DNA from: Bacillota bacterium
GTDB lineage: Bacteria > Bacillota > Negativicutes > Sporomusales > UBA7701
DNA: 64,000 nucleotides
Reading direction: 5' to 3'
NCBI GenBank assembly: GCA_023415775.1
Contig: JAEZJM010000011.1
Span: 1 to 64,000 of the forward strand
Shown here in pieces: positions 32,337-40,858 of this stretch. How positions within the stretch are numbered: the first letter of the stretch is position 1; every line of letters starts with the position of its first letter. A program made the translations under genes and the position numbers. The notes below the pieces were generated by a model. It had not been told where the DNA came from. It saw only the letters and a list, made by a program, of their open reading frames with translations, and did no database searches.

Positions 32337-35300
32337 TCGCCGCGAAAGGTATCAGGCCGAATATTATCCCATGATGACCGTCCAGGGATATGTCGCGCCC
32401 CTTATGGCCGACTGGCCGGACACCGACTTTATCATCAGCATCAACGGCCATGTCCTGGAGCGGGAAGAATGGCAGACGCTAGTGCCGAGGGACGGCGACC
32501 AGATCGTCATGCAGCCGGTCATCGGCAAAGGGCTTGGGGACATTCTGCGGACGGTGGCGACGATGGCCCTGATGGGCTGGGTAAGCGGCATTACTGGAAC
32601 ATTAGGTTTGGGAAACGTCGGTAATTTTATACTAAAAGGCGCTGCCATGTACGCTGGTGGCCGCATTATCAACGCCCTTCTGCCTGTAAAGCAAAATGCC
32701 CCTTCGGTGAATTCGTCTGACGCTGAAACAACGACTACCTACTCATGGTCGGGCGCTCAAGTATCCCAGGTTCCCGGCACGCCGGTCGGCAAAACCTTCG
32801 GTATAGTGCAGCCGGAACTAAAGCTCCTTATGCGCCACGTTACCACGGACGGTAGCGACCAGTATCTCAACCTCCTGTACTCGGCCGGCGAAGGCCCGGT
32901 CGATTCCCTCGACAACATCAAGATCGACGGCAACAAGATTGGCAACTATAACGCCGTACAATACTGGACAAGGCTGGGAACCAACGACCAGGACGTAATC
33001 GACACATTTAGTGAAACCGTATCGGATTATTCCGTCTCCTACGAACTTGAGAACGACGACGTATGGCACACCCAGACAACTGAAGGCACTGCTGTCGAGG
33101 GACTTGAGATTATGGTCGAGTTGCCCAACGGACTATATTATCTCAAAGACGACAGCAGCTTAGGCATGGCCAGTGCAGCATTTATAGCAGAATATAAACT
33201 CAGCACATCATCTGAATGGATTTTCTGGATGAATCCAACTATAAGCGCCGCACAAAACTCCACGCTATATCAGACATATCGTTTGGACAATCTTCCGCCA
33301 GGCCAGTATGACGTTCGCTTGCGTTGTAATTATAAATCCGGAACCGGCAGCCGTTACTCGACAAAACTTTACTGGGTGCAGCTGGGTGAAATCATATACG
33401 ACGATTTCTGCTATCCCGGCAAGGTGCTCCTGGGCGTCAAAATAAAAGCCACCAACCAACTGAGCGGCGGCGATCCGAAAGTAACCTGTACAGTCACCAG
33501 GTCGACCGTCTGGGTATGGAACCCCTACAACCTAACATACGAGCAAAAGCGGGCCTCTAATCCGTTCTGGGCCGCCTACGACCTCATCCACAACTGCAAG
33601 TACCTGAAAAACATCCAGACCGGCAGCTACGAGTACACCGTCCGGGGCAACGCCTACACCCGCATCGACTACGACATGTTCAAATATCACGGCGACTATG
33701 CTGATAGACTTTTGCCTAGCGGCAAATACAGGTTCGAACTCAACCTATTTCTTGATGGGAACCTGAATTTCTGGGACGCGCTGACCAGGATCGCCATGGT
33801 CGGCCGCGGCGTTATCCTCCCGCGGGGTACTAAGTTCAGCTGCATCTGCGACCGGCCGGGCGAAGTTGTCCAACTATTTTCGATGGGCAACACATGGAAA
33901 TCCGAGGGCGAGTTCATCGGCTCCAAGGACCGGGCGAAATCCGTCGAGGCCACGTTCTGGAATCGGGAGAAAAATTACGGCCAGGACACCGCCATCTACT
34001 ACAGCGACGAATTCAATGACGACCAGATGATCCCAAACCCCGTCCAGCAGACCTATCACGGCATTACCGACTACGAGCACGCATACCGGGAGGCGGCTTT
34101 CCTCGGTCGCTGCAACGAGTTCAAGACGCGCGCCGAAACCTGGGAGGCCGACATCGACGCTATTACCTGCCTGCCGGGCGATATCGTCGCCAAGCAAAGC
34201 GACGTTACCGCTTGGGGCGAGGCCGGGGGGCGGCTGGTGGGCGCCACCGCGACCACCGTCACCCTGGACAAGGAGGTCGACTTAGTTGCCGGGACATCGT
34301 ACGCCATCATGATCCGCCTGGGAAACGACACGCTCGTTACCAAGGCCATTGCGACTGTCGTCGAGGACACCGCCACCGACACGCTGACCGTGGCCGAGGC
34401 CTTCGCCACGACCCCCGAGCAATACGACGTTTACGCTTTCGGCCAGACGGGCATTGTCGCCAAGCCGCTGCGGGTAATCAGTATCACCAAGTCGAAAGAC
34501 CAGAAATGCAAGCTGACCGGCGAGGAATATTTTGCTGAAATCTACGACGACAACGTCGAGATCCCGGTAATTAACTACGCGGATTTCTCGGTCAAACACC
34601 TTGCCGTCATGCTTGATGAGGTATTTCCCCGTCCGGCTGATGGGACTGCCAACTTGTCCGTATCTTTTAGGTGGCCGCGTGATTCCCGAATCGCGCAGGC
34701 CGTTTTTTACGTCAATGGTGTTCAGCAAAAAACAGTCGGCCTGGGCACACTGGGCGGCATGACGGTGAGCGTCAACTCCAGCGGGACGCATACCGTCAAA
34801 GTGGAGATCACCGACCTGCTGGACGGAATCGTCGCAACCGGGGAAGCCACCTACACTATCGGCCCCGAATACCTTGCCGACGTCGACGGAGACAGCCTAA
34901 CAAGCTACTACGAAAACAACAAGCTGGTTATTGCCTGCAGCGCCGTCGCCGATTATCGGGTAATCCAATACGAGTGGCGCATGGGCAGCACCTGGGTCGG
35001 CGGCGTATCATGCGGGCGAACGATGACGCCAAAATTCTCCCCGCCTTCAGATGGCACCTACTGGGTAGCGGCGGCCTACGGGGCGATTTACTCGGAGGTT
35101 CCCCAAAGTGTCATCGTCGCCGGGGTGGTGCTGACGGATAATGTGCTGGCTACCTTAGACGAAGCGGCCGGCGCCTGGCCGGGAACTGTGTCCGGCGGGG
35201 CCGTCGTAGACATGGGGAACAACCATGTGGTATTGGGAGGGGCAACTGATACCGATGACGCAGTCTACTGGGATGCCGTGATTAACTTTGACTACAACGG

Positions 35301-35892
35301 CGGGGCGGCGTCGGCGGGAGCTTACACGATCAGCACGGATAATCAGATTGACATCGGCACGGCTGACCTGTGTAATGTCGGCATCGTTTTCGACGCGATC
35401 GGCGATACCATCAACGAGGGCTTCGATGTGGTTGCAAGCATGGACGCCCTGATGAACTGGGACGGTGACTTCAGCGGGTATGTGGCCATTACACCGCAGA
35501 TCAGGACAGCCGGTAATGATGGAGTATACGGCTCTTGGAAAAACTTCTACTCCGGCCAATATAACGCCCGGAAGTTTGATTTCCGGGTACTACTGGCCAG
35601 CACCGACCCCAACGTCACCGCCAAGCTCCGCGGACTCGCCTTCACCATCGACGTGCCCGACCGGACAGAGAGCGGCACGCACATCCTTGTGTCGGCCGAG
35701 GGGCTTACCGTAACCTACGCGAAGCCATTTAACGCTATCCCAGGGCCGCAGGTCGCCGTTCTCGACGCCGAGGAGGGCGACGTTTTAATTATGCCAAAAT
35801 CCCTACAGACTAAAACGGGCTTCTGGTATCAGGTTCAAAATGGCGGCGTCGGCGTTGCACGCTATACCAACTGGACATCACAGAAATATTAG
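32296..35892 (+). CDS. tail tip / host specificity protein J-like
   Basis: ATG 32296 (behind GGGGTGGT) is favoured over an in-frame ATG 30 nt upstream. The ~1,198-residue protein starts with a ubiquitin-like gpI-like part (V-I-S-I-N-G-H-V-L, residues ~35-85), a Gly-rich hydrophobic stretch at ~85-125, a gpJ core with W-S-G-A-Q-V-S-Q-V-P-G-T-P-V-G-K and F-W-N-R-E-K-N-Y-G near 555, then beta-sandwich domains (~775-870, ~870-950) and a C-terminal receptor-contact region. It forms the central tip and probably picks the receptor. Confidence 0.85.
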   Translation: MINIVLVRNPVQPDRRERYQAEYYPMMTVQGYVAPLMADWPDTDFIISINGHVLEREEWQTLVPRDGDQIVMQPVIGKGLGDILRTVATMALMGWVSGITGTLGLGNVGNFILKGAAMYAGGRIINALLPVKQNAPSVNSSDAETTTTYSWSGAQVSQVPGTPVGKTFGIVQPELKLLMRHVTTDGSDQYLNLLYSAGEGPVDSLDNIKIDGNKIGNYNAVQYWTRLGTNDQDVIDTFSETVSDYSVSYELENDDVWHTQTTEGTAVEGLEIMVELPNGLYYLKDDSSLGMASAAFIAEYKLSTSSEWIFWMNPTISAAQNSTLYQTYRLDNLPPGQYDVRLRCNYKSGTGSRYSTKLYWVQLGEIIYDDFCYPGKVLLGVKIKATNQLSGGDPKVTCTVTRSTVWVWNPYNLTYEQKRASNPFWAAYDLIHNCKYLKNIQTGSYEYTVRGNAYTRIDYDMFKYHGDYADRLLPSGKYRFELNLFLDGNLNFWDALTRIAMVGRGVILPRGTKFSCICDRPGEVVQLFSMGNTWKSEGEFIGSKDRAKSVEATFWNREKNYGQDTAIYYSDEFNDDQMIPNPVQQTYHGITDYEHAYREAAFLGRCNEFKTRAETWEADIDAITCLPGDIVAKQSDVTAWGEAGGRLVGATATTVTLDKEVDLVAGTSYAIMIRLGNDTLVTKAIATVVEDTATDTLTVAEAFATTPEQYDVYAFGQTGIVAKPLRVISITKSKDQKCKLTGEEYFAEIYDDNVEIPVINYADFSVKHLAVMLDEVFPRPADGTANLSVSFRWPRDSRIAQAVFYVNGVQQKTVGLGTLGGMTVSVNSSGTHTVKVEITDLLDGIVATGEATYTIGPEYLADVDGDSLTSYYENNKLVIACSAVADYRVIQYEWRMGSTWVGGVSCGRTMTPKFSPPSDGTYWVAAAYGAIYSEVPQSVIVAGVVLTDNVLATLDEAAGAWPGTVSGGAVVDMGNNHVVLGGATDTDDAVYWDAVINFDYNGGAASAGAYTISTDNQIDIGTADLCNVGIVFDAIGDTINEGFDVVASMDALMNWDGDFSGYVAITPQIRTAGNDGVYGSWKNFYSGQYNARKFDFRVLLASTDPNVTAKLRGLAFTIDVPDRTESGTHILVSAEGLTVTYAKPFNAIPGPQVAVLDAEEGDVLIMPKSLQTKTGFWYQVQNGGVGVARYTNWTSQKY

Positions 35893-35903
35893 GAGGTGTT
35901 ACT

Positions 35904-36692
35904 ATGTCAGACCCGATTCAAGTCGAGAATGGGAGCGGCCTGGAAGTAAGAACAAATTTTAATAAAGCAATATTGGCGGTAGCCCAATTTTGCGCCGGCG
36001 CCGCCGAACCCAGCCCGACGTACGCTTATCAGTGGTGGGCCGACACCGGCAACAACCTTATGAAGCAGCGAAACGCAGCCAATGATGCATGGGTGGGGAA
36101 GGGGAAGCTGCTGACTGACGGCACTGTCGAATTTTACGCCGACGCCATCGACTGGTCGCGGCAGCTTGATGGGGCTATACGCTATAAAAAAGGCACGGCC
36201 ATTGCCAGCGCCTCCAGCCTCGACCTCACCGGGGCGACAGGCAACATTGTACACGTAACCGGCAGCACGCAGATTAATAGCATCGTAATTAGCGAAGGCC
36301 AGGTGCTGATCGTCATATTCGACGCCGCGCCGCTCATCAAAAACGGCAGCAGCATCGTCACCCACACTGGCGCCGACGTTCAGGCTGCCGCCGGCGATAC
36401 CTGCGTAATCGTCGGGGATGCGGCGAATGTCGCCAAAATAACGGCCTACACGAAGGCGGGATTTGTTCCGGCGCCGTTGCCTACCAGTCTTACAGCTATC
36501 CAAATTAATGCCGCCAATAACGTAAATCTGACAGCTCCCGCCGGCGGGACATGGAAATGCTTGGTGTTTGTTTTTGCTGTTACAGGGGGCGGCCATTACT
36601 CGTATTACTACAACCTTTATGCGGGCGGCGCATTAATTCACACAGCCATACCTGGGTATTATTGCGTCGGCATAGCGGACAAAGTCGCTTAA
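35904..36692 (+). CDS. tail fibre-like protein
   Basis: A 262-residue protein after AGGAGGTG. The N-terminus contains a short repeat-like Y-A-Y-Q-W-W-A-D-T-G-N-N-L-M-K-Q-R-N-A-A segment, typical of phage fibre proteins that describe an axis (T-Y-A-Y-Q/M-W-W-A-D-x-x). The centre is beta-rich (T-G-A-T-G-N-I-V-H-V-T-G), the C-terminus hydrophobic and Tyr/Gly-rich. Position after gpJ supports a side or tip fibre. Confidence 0.6.
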   Translation: MSDPIQVENGSGLEVRTNFNKAILAVAQFCAGAAEPSPTYAYQWWADTGNNLMKQRNAANDAWVGKGKLLTDGTVEFYADAIDWSRQLDGAIRYKKGTAIASASSLDLTGATGNIVHVTGSTQINSIVISEGQVLIVIFDAAPLIKNGSSIVTHTGADVQAAAGDTCVIVGDAANVAKITAYTKAGFVPAPLPTSLTAIQINAANNVNLTAPAGGTWKCLVFVFAVTGGGHYSYYYNLYAGGALIHTAIPGYYCVGIADKVA

Positions 36693-36707
36693 AGAGGAGG
36701 AATTGTA

Positions 36708-37256
36708 ATGTTTGGAACCGTTATATCTCGCGCCGACGGCACCTATGTTATCACGCTAAACGGGCTGCCATATCACGTCATCGAGAGCGATCCTCTGTAC
36801 ATCATCGTCGCGCAGTACGCTGCCGAGCATCCCGAGTCGGTGCAGCAAGAGCAACCGCTGCCCGAACTACCGCCAGCGGAAGCGGCTTCGGCCAAGCGGT
36901 CTACCATCAACGCCAAGCGCGACGAACTGGAAGCAGCCACGCCGTTCGAATATGACGGCTCAGCTTTCGACTACGACGAAAAGAGCCGCGAGCGCATCAA
37001 CGCAGCCGTGAGCGGGGCGCTTATCGCGGCTCTGAACGGCATCGACACATCGGCCGTCGTCGCGACCTGGACGCTTTATAACAACACCACGCGCAACATG
37101 ACGGTCGCCGACTGGTTGGCGTTCCGGCAGGCTGAAATTGTTCGCAGCGGGGCACTGCACGCCACTGCCCGGACGCTGAAGGATGCTGTCGACGCGGCCC
37201 TAGCGGCTGGCGCCACGGCGGCGGAAATCGAGGCGCTGCCGGTCTGGACAGAGTAA
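36708..37256 (+). CDS. DUF4376 tail fibre assembly-like protein
   Basis: A 182-residue protein following AAGAGGAGG. Residues ~60-180 match DUF4376: I-N-A-K-R-D-E-L-E, the F-E-Y-D-G-x-x-F-D-Y-D block, R-I-N-A-A-V, W-T-L-Y-N-N-T-T-R and a C-terminal helix ending in W. DUF4376 proteins follow fibre genes in many phages and are thought to help fibre assembly or to be part of the fibre. Confidence 0.7.
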   Translation: MFGTVISRADGTYVITLNGLPYHVIESDPLYIIVAQYAAEHPESVQQEQPLPELPPAEAASAKRSTINAKRDELEAATPFEYDGSAFDYDEKSRERINAAVSGALIAALNGIDTSAVVATWTLYNNTTRNMTVADWLAFRQAEIVRSGALHATARTLKDAVDAALAAGATAAEIEALPVWTE

Positions 37257-37266
37257 TAAGAGAGGG

Positions 37267-37920
37267 GTGGGAGAGGTGGAGTGGTTAGATAAAATGGCGG
37301 GCATGTTCCGCCGTGGCTGGGAGATGGTAGCCGAGCTGTGGCCGGTGAAGCTGGTATACTCGGCGTTATCGGCGGTAGTCTGTTTCCTGTTCGGAGGATC
37401 GGAGGTCATCCTGGTTGTCGTTATGATGTTCATCGGGCTTGACACGCTCACGAAATGGGCGGCCGTTACAAGGAAGTTCCTCGTCGATCAGGGAGACGAC
37501 GATATCACAGCCACCGATATGATGTGTGGTTTTTTTTATGCCTGGCGGCCGGGATATCTCACCAGTACTGCACTGCGGAAATGCTGGGGCGAAAAACTGT
37601 TTACGTACAGTATCTTGATTATCTTCGCCGGGTTGATGGGAAAGCTGCCCGACATTACTCTGTTCGGTCTGCCGGTCAACCGGTCAATCAGCGGCGGCAT
37701 ATACACATGCATCGCGCTGACCGAACTATTCAGTATGACAGAGAACCTGGAGGAGATGGGCAACACCAGGCTGACGAACCTGAAGCAATTTCTCTGCAAC
37801 TTGGTCGCCCGCATCACCGGAAGCGGGTATTCGGTGACGGTCAGCAATCTGCCCCGGACTATGGGGCCGCCGTCAGCGCGGCCCGGTATACCGAAAGACA
37901 ATCCAGGGGAGGGAGATTAG
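37267..37920 (+). CDS. phage holin (Phage_holin_4_1/TcdE-like)
   Basis: A ~217-residue membrane protein with at least three hydrophobic segments (~residues 26-45, 47-65, 112-130, perhaps 140-160). The spacing and motifs F-I-G-L-D-T-L-T-K-W near 60 and the later L-F-x-Y-x-I-L-I-I fit the large TcdE-like holin family. The N-terminal start is uncertain (GTG 37267 or GTG 37276). It should open the cytoplasmic membrane to release or activate the amidase encoded next, whose GTG overlaps its stop. Confidence 0.75.
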   Translation: MGEVEWLDKMAGMFRRGWEMVAELWPVKLVYSALSAVVCFLFGGSEVILVVVMMFIGLDTLTKWAAVTRKFLVDQGDDDITATDMMCGFFYAWRPGYLTSTALRKCWGEKLFTYSILIIFAGLMGKLPDITLFGLPVNRSISGGIYTCIALTELFSMTENLEEMGNTRLTNLKQFLCNLVARITGSGYSVTVSNLPRTMGPPSARPGIPKDNPGEGD

Positions 37921-38432
37921 TGCGATCTGAAGTAATCGAAACGGGCTTTGGTTTTGGCGATCTCGCACCGCTGCCGGAAAACATACAGGGCATTGTAATC
38001 CATCACTCTGGTGAGGATGATGTTGACCTGTCAGCCGCCGACATCCATCGGATACACTTGGGGAACAAGTGGTCAGGTATCGGCTACCACTTTGTTGACA
38101 GGTGGGATGGGACGGTGGAGCGAGGGCGGCCGGAATGGGCGCAGGGGGCACACTCGCCGGGCGCCAACAGGTTCACTCTTGGCGTCCATGTCGCCGGATG
38201 CTTTTCCGGCCGATTGCCGGGTGAAGCCCAGCTTCAGGCGTTGGTTAACCTGCTCGCCGACAAGTGCGAGCAGTATGGGCTGAATCCCCTTGGCACGCTC
38301 CCGAACGGCAAGGACGTCATCAGCGGCCACCGCGACTGGCTGGCGACGGAATGCCCTGGCGCGATGCTATACTCGATCCTGCCGCAGATCCGGCAGCAGG
38401 TGGCCGAAGCGCTGGCCCAGGGGGTGGCGTAA
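37920..38432 (+). CDS. N-acetylmuramoyl-L-alanine amidase (endolysin)
   Basis: GTG 37920 overlaps the holin stop. The 170-residue protein is a PGRP/amidase_2 domain: I-V-I-H-H-S-G near residue 25 (first His ligand), I-G-Y-H-F-V, and H-R-D-W-x-x-T-E-C-P-G near residue 140 with the other metal ligands. It cuts the amide between MurNAc and L-Ala at lysis. No signal peptide, so holin-dependent release is expected. Confidence 0.88.
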   Translation: MRSEVIETGFGFGDLAPLPENIQGIVIHHSGEDDVDLSAADIHRIHLGNKWSGIGYHFVDRWDGTVERGRPEWAQGAHSPGANRFTLGVHVAGCFSGRLPGEAQLQALVNLLADKCEQYGLNPLGTLPNGKDVISGHRDWLATECPGAMLYSILPQIRQQVAEALAQGVA

Positions 38433-38804
38433 GTGGCGAAGGTTCGAATTGTCAAAAGCCCGACTGACCCTAGTTATCGCGGTTATGAGTTTATGTGCCC
38501 TGGCTGCAAAGGCCATCACGTAATCAATGATTTATGGTCTTTCAATGGCGACATAGACAAGCCTACATTCAGTCCATCCGTTCTTGTTCGGTCCGGCCAC
38601 TATGCGCCACATTTCAAACCTGGCGATAACTGCTGGTGTACTTATAACGCTGAGCAGGAGAAGAAGGGTGAACCGCTGGCACCGTTCAAATGCACGATCT
38701 GCCACAGCTTCGTCCGCGACGGCAAAATCCAGTTCCTTAACGACTGTACCCACGAGCTGGCGGGGCAGACTGTGGAACTGCCGGAGGTGAAAACAGGTGA
38801 ATAA
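38433..38804 (+). CDS. DUF6527-like Cys protein in lysis cluster
   Basis: A 123-residue GTG-started protein one base after the amidase stop. It has M-C-P-G-C-K-G-H-H near residue 20, W-S-F-N-G-D near 34, W-C and C-T-I-C-H-S-F-V-R-D-G-K-I-Q-F-L-N-D-C-T-H near 85-105. This matches the DUF6527 family of phage proteins, which ends with D-G-x-I-x-F-L-x-D-C-x-H and is usually found near lysis genes. Metal binding is likely; function unknown. Confidence 0.65.
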   Translation: MAKVRIVKSPTDPSYRGYEFMCPGCKGHHVINDLWSFNGDIDKPTFSPSVLVRSGHYAPHFKPGDNCWCTYNAEQEKKGEPLAPFKCTICHSFVRDGKIQFLNDCTHELAGQTVELPEVKTGE

Positions 38805-39396
38805 CCGCATATCCAAATACGTCTTCACCGCTCTACTTCTGGCCATTTTCCTCGCCGCCGCCGTCTGGGCCTACAACCACTTTGCCAAGCCCCAGCCGGT
38901 CACCTACATGCCGCAGCAGCAGGCCGAGACTGCCCAGGGCGTCCAGGAGGCGGCGAACAACGCCGAGGTGCATATCTCCCCCGGCCAGGCCGCGGAGGTT
39001 GCCCAGGCCATCCATGAGGCGACGTCGCGCCCGCCTGACCAAGTCGTCACCACCACCGGCGCGGGGATGACGCAGGCGCTGGCCAGCGTCCAGGGCGGGG
39101 CGCAGCTGCAGATCGTCACCGACCCGTCTAAGCCCGACCAGAAACCGGATAAGCCGAAGCCCGATCAGCCGGTCAACCTGAATGTGTACAATATCAAGGC
39201 ATACTCCAAAACGCTCGACCAGGCAACACTTTATTTGCGATTCGACGGCATAACCCCGAAGCCGACTGGCGGTGACCTATCGCGCTCGTGGCTGGTTAGT
39301 AAGAGTGGCCACTACATCGGCGTCGGCCTGAGCTATGACGAGGATCGCGCCCGCGGGAAGCTGCGAGGTGAATTCAAATATACTCATGCGCATTGA
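38797..39396 (+). CDS. membrane-anchored protein downstream of endolysin (possible lysis accessory)
   Basis: GTG 38797 overlaps the previous gene. The 199-residue product has one N-terminal membrane helix (~residues 9-27), an Ala/Gln-rich helical stretch (~40-85), a Pro/Lys/Asp linker (P-S-K-P-D-Q-K-P-D-K-P-K-P-D-Q-P) near 110-128 and a beta-like C-terminus. An inner-membrane anchor with a long periplasmic part next to holin and amidase is what an i-spanin looks like, and phages of a diderm host need an outer-membrane disruption step. No lipoprotein o-spanin was found, so the role is open. Confidence 0.5.
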   Translation: MNNRISKYVFTALLLAIFLAAAVWAYNHFAKPQPVTYMPQQQAETAQGVQEAANNAEVHISPGQAAEVAQAIHEATSRPPDQVVTTTGAGMTQALASVQGGAQLQIVTDPSKPDQKPDKPKPDQPVNLNVYNIKAYSKTLDQATLYLRFDGITPKPTGGDLSRSWLVSKSGHYIGVGLSYDEDRARGKLRGEFKYTHAH

Positions 39397-39401
39397 TGAC
39401 G

Positions 39402-39430
39402 AAAGCCCCCGGTTACAACCGGGGGCTTTT
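39402..39430 (+). terminator. terminator closing the late operon
   Basis: AAAGCCCCCGG pairs with CCGGGGGCTTT around TTACAA, followed by a T-run. It sits between the convergent late operon and the minus-strand AbrB-like gene and can serve both. Confidence 0.85.
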
Positions 39431-39431
39431 T

Positions 39432-39683
39432 TTATTCCACCACATTATTCTCCATCGCGATCCTGCACTTCTGGCAGATCGCTTTATTTTTAAACTTTGT
39501 TACATTCGTTGTGTCTCCACAGAAAATACAGGAGTATTCGTACTTTCGAAAGATGATCCGGTCTTTGCCGTAGAGAATTTCAACCAATGCGCCATCGTGA
39601 AGATCAAACTGCTTTCTGATCTCAACAGGGATAGTAATCCGTCCAAGCGAATCAGGGGTTCTTACGATACCAACTTCTTTCAC
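39432..39683 (-). CDS. AbrB/SpoVT-like regulator with C-terminal zinc ribbon
   Basis: An 83-residue protein. Residues ~1-48 are a swapped-hairpin AbrB domain: V-R-x-P-D-S-L-G-R-I-T-I-P-V-E-I-R-K-Q-F, then L-V-E-I-L and I-I-F-R-K. The tail has two CxxC pairs (C-I-F-C and C-Q-K-C), an added zinc ribbon as in Clostridial AbrB paralogues. It likely binds DNA as a dimer and may repress itself, since a large dyad covers its promoter. It points against the late operon, typical for lysogenically expressed genes. Confidence 0.8.
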   Translation of the reverse strand: MKEVGIVRTPDSLGRITIPVEIRKQFDLHDGALVEILYGKDRIIFRKYEYSCIFCGDTTNVTKFKNKAICQKCRIAMENNVVE

Positions 39684-39701
39684 ATCATCACCTCATGTGT
39701 T

Positions 39702-39733
39702 ATTATAATTTGACCTACTTAAGCAGGTCAAAT
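39702..39733 (-). promoter_or_regulatory. promoter plus inverted-repeat operator of the AbrB-like gene
   Basis: On the minus strand, TTGACC (39726-39731) and TATAAT (39702-39707) are separated by 18 bases. A 26-bp dyad at 39708-39733, with arms ATTTGACCT and AGGTCAAAT around a TTAA centre, fills the spacer and the -35 box, with one mismatch. A protein bound there would block polymerase. Confidence 0.75.
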
Positions 39734-39955
39734 TGTATCAAGACGGTAAAAGCGACAAAGCCTCCAGACCCCCACAAACAAAAAGCGACCAGGAGCATGA
39801 TCTCCTGGCCTTGTTCGATATACGGAGGTTTATGGGGTTATCTTTATCGTAACCGATGAGCCCGGACGGGTAAATGAGCCTTAGGGCTCAAATGATGGGG
39901 GAGGTTGGTCCTAAAAGTATCCCGGACAACACCGAGGCTTCGCATTTGTAGATGG
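39734..39955. other. gene-free stretch near the prophage right end
   Basis: No convincing frame. It holds a hairpin CCAGGAG...CTCCTGG (about 39,790-39,810) and a second GAGCC...GGGCTC near 39,875-39,895. The first could end a minus-strand transcript from the lipoprotein gene. I recognise no known RNA family. Confidence 0.4.
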
Positions 39956-40408
39956 CTAGTCTTTTAGACTAAAACCCCATACATAATCCCATGTTGCAAC
40001 CTTTCTTTTTGATGCAGCGTGTATAGCTATAATTTTAAAATCATATGAATCAAACTTAATTCCTCTTGCCCCACACATCCCAGCCCAAACCGTTCCAGCG
40101 TTTTTTATCATTGCTTCCTTAACATCTTTTGACGCATAATTCCACGTGTCATTTACGGCAATAACAAGTGTATCGCTTTTTTCATCATGTTTCATGCCTG
40201 CATATAATTGCTCGAAAGATCCTTGACTAAAAACTTTATTAAATGAATCTGCTAATTCGGCGTGTATTTCGCCATAATTATTCGGTCGCCGCTGTTGCGT
40301 TTCTTTTTGTGGAGGTATGGCCGCCGATTTATTTGATGAGCATCCAGTAAATATAATAATGGTTCCAATCATAATTAGGACGATAATTATAGTGATATTT
40401 TTCAGCAC
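39956..40408 (-). CDS. lipoprotein at prophage end (possible lysogenic conversion gene)
   Basis: The start is taken at GTG 40408 because AAAGGAG precedes it at good spacing; longer frames add a non-signal sequence. The ~150-residue product has a lipoprotein signal (hydrophobic I/V/M stretch, then F-T-G-C) with the lipid-bearing Cys near residue 23, then a polar Lys/Gln/Pro linker and a small domain. The gene is clearly AT-richer than the rest of the prophage. Expressed from the lysogen, on the strand opposite the late genes, next to the attachment site: the usual profile of a conversion gene such as an exclusion lipoprotein. Function unproved. Confidence 0.6.
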   Translation of the reverse strand: MLKNITIIIVLIMIGTIIIFTGCSSNKSAAIPPQKETQQRRPNNYGEIHAELADSFNKVFSQGSFEQLYAGMKHDEKSDTLVIAVNDTWNYASKDVKEAMIKNAGTVWAGMCGARGIKFDSYDFKIIAIHAASKRKVATWDYVWGFSLKD

Positions 40409-40634
40409 TAAAATCACTCCTTTCACCTTCAGCATACCACCTTGGAAATAATTGGACAAGTATAGACAGAATTTACGTTCCCCTTTTTGCTAGCCTTCCC
40501 CCCAATCTTCCCCCCAACTATCCCGAAAGATGCCCCGCGCCATATCTGGGATTGCGACCGTGCTTCGTGGTCGAAGCCTTATTTTGTGCGACTTAGTGAC
40601 GTGGCGCAACATGGGGTTACCACAATACGCTTAA

Positions 40635-40679
40635 CTACGAATCAAAAGGTCGCAGGTTCGAATCCTGCCGGGGTCGCCA
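40635..40679 (+). other. attR: 3' fragment of a tRNA-Arg(ACG) gene
   Basis: The sequence from CTACGAA (anticodon loop, anticodon ACG) through the variable loop, a complete T arm (GCAGG-TTCGAAT-CCTGC, 40652-40668), the acceptor 3' strand CGGGGTC, discriminator G and CCA is a perfect 3' part of a tRNA. Upstream bases do not form a D arm, a 5' acceptor GACCCCG or a matching anticodon 5' stem. So this is a truncated copy, as left by phage integration into a tRNA. The intact gene should be left of the prophage. Confidence 0.8.
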
Positions 40680-40690
40680 TTTGAAGACAG

Positions 40691-40725
40691 GAACCGCAAG
40701 GGTTTATAGCCTTTGCGGTTTTTGC
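40691..40725 (+). terminator. terminator downstream of attR
   Basis: AACCGCAAG pairs with CTTTGCGGTT around GGTTTATAGC and is followed by TTTGCTTT. It most likely is the original terminator of the tRNA-Arg gene, displaced to this side by the integration. Confidence 0.75.
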
Positions 40726-40731
40726 TTTATA

Positions 40732-40760
40732 TTGACAGGGGTATGGGTTTAAAGTAGAAT
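40732..40760 (+). promoter_or_regulatory. sigma-A-type promoter of the ECF transporter gene
   Basis: TTGACA (40732-40737) and TAGAAT (40755-40760) with a 17-base spacer. Transcription would start near 40,767, giving an untranslated leader of about 235 bases before the GTG at 41003. Confidence 0.8.
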
Positions 40761-40858
40761 GATTAAAGGTAAACGCTGGAATTAACGGCAAGCACGACGC
40801 CTGCCGATATCACCTGCAGGTTCGCTCCGGTCAACAATTAGTGAGTATTGCAACATGC

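Noticed and set aside
40635..40679. A complete tRNA gene
   Set aside because: No 5' acceptor strand, D arm or matching anticodon 5' stem; only the 3' half is present.
40487..40684. A 65-codon frame at the prophage end
   Set aside because: It runs through the tRNA-Arg fragment and has no RBS or motif.
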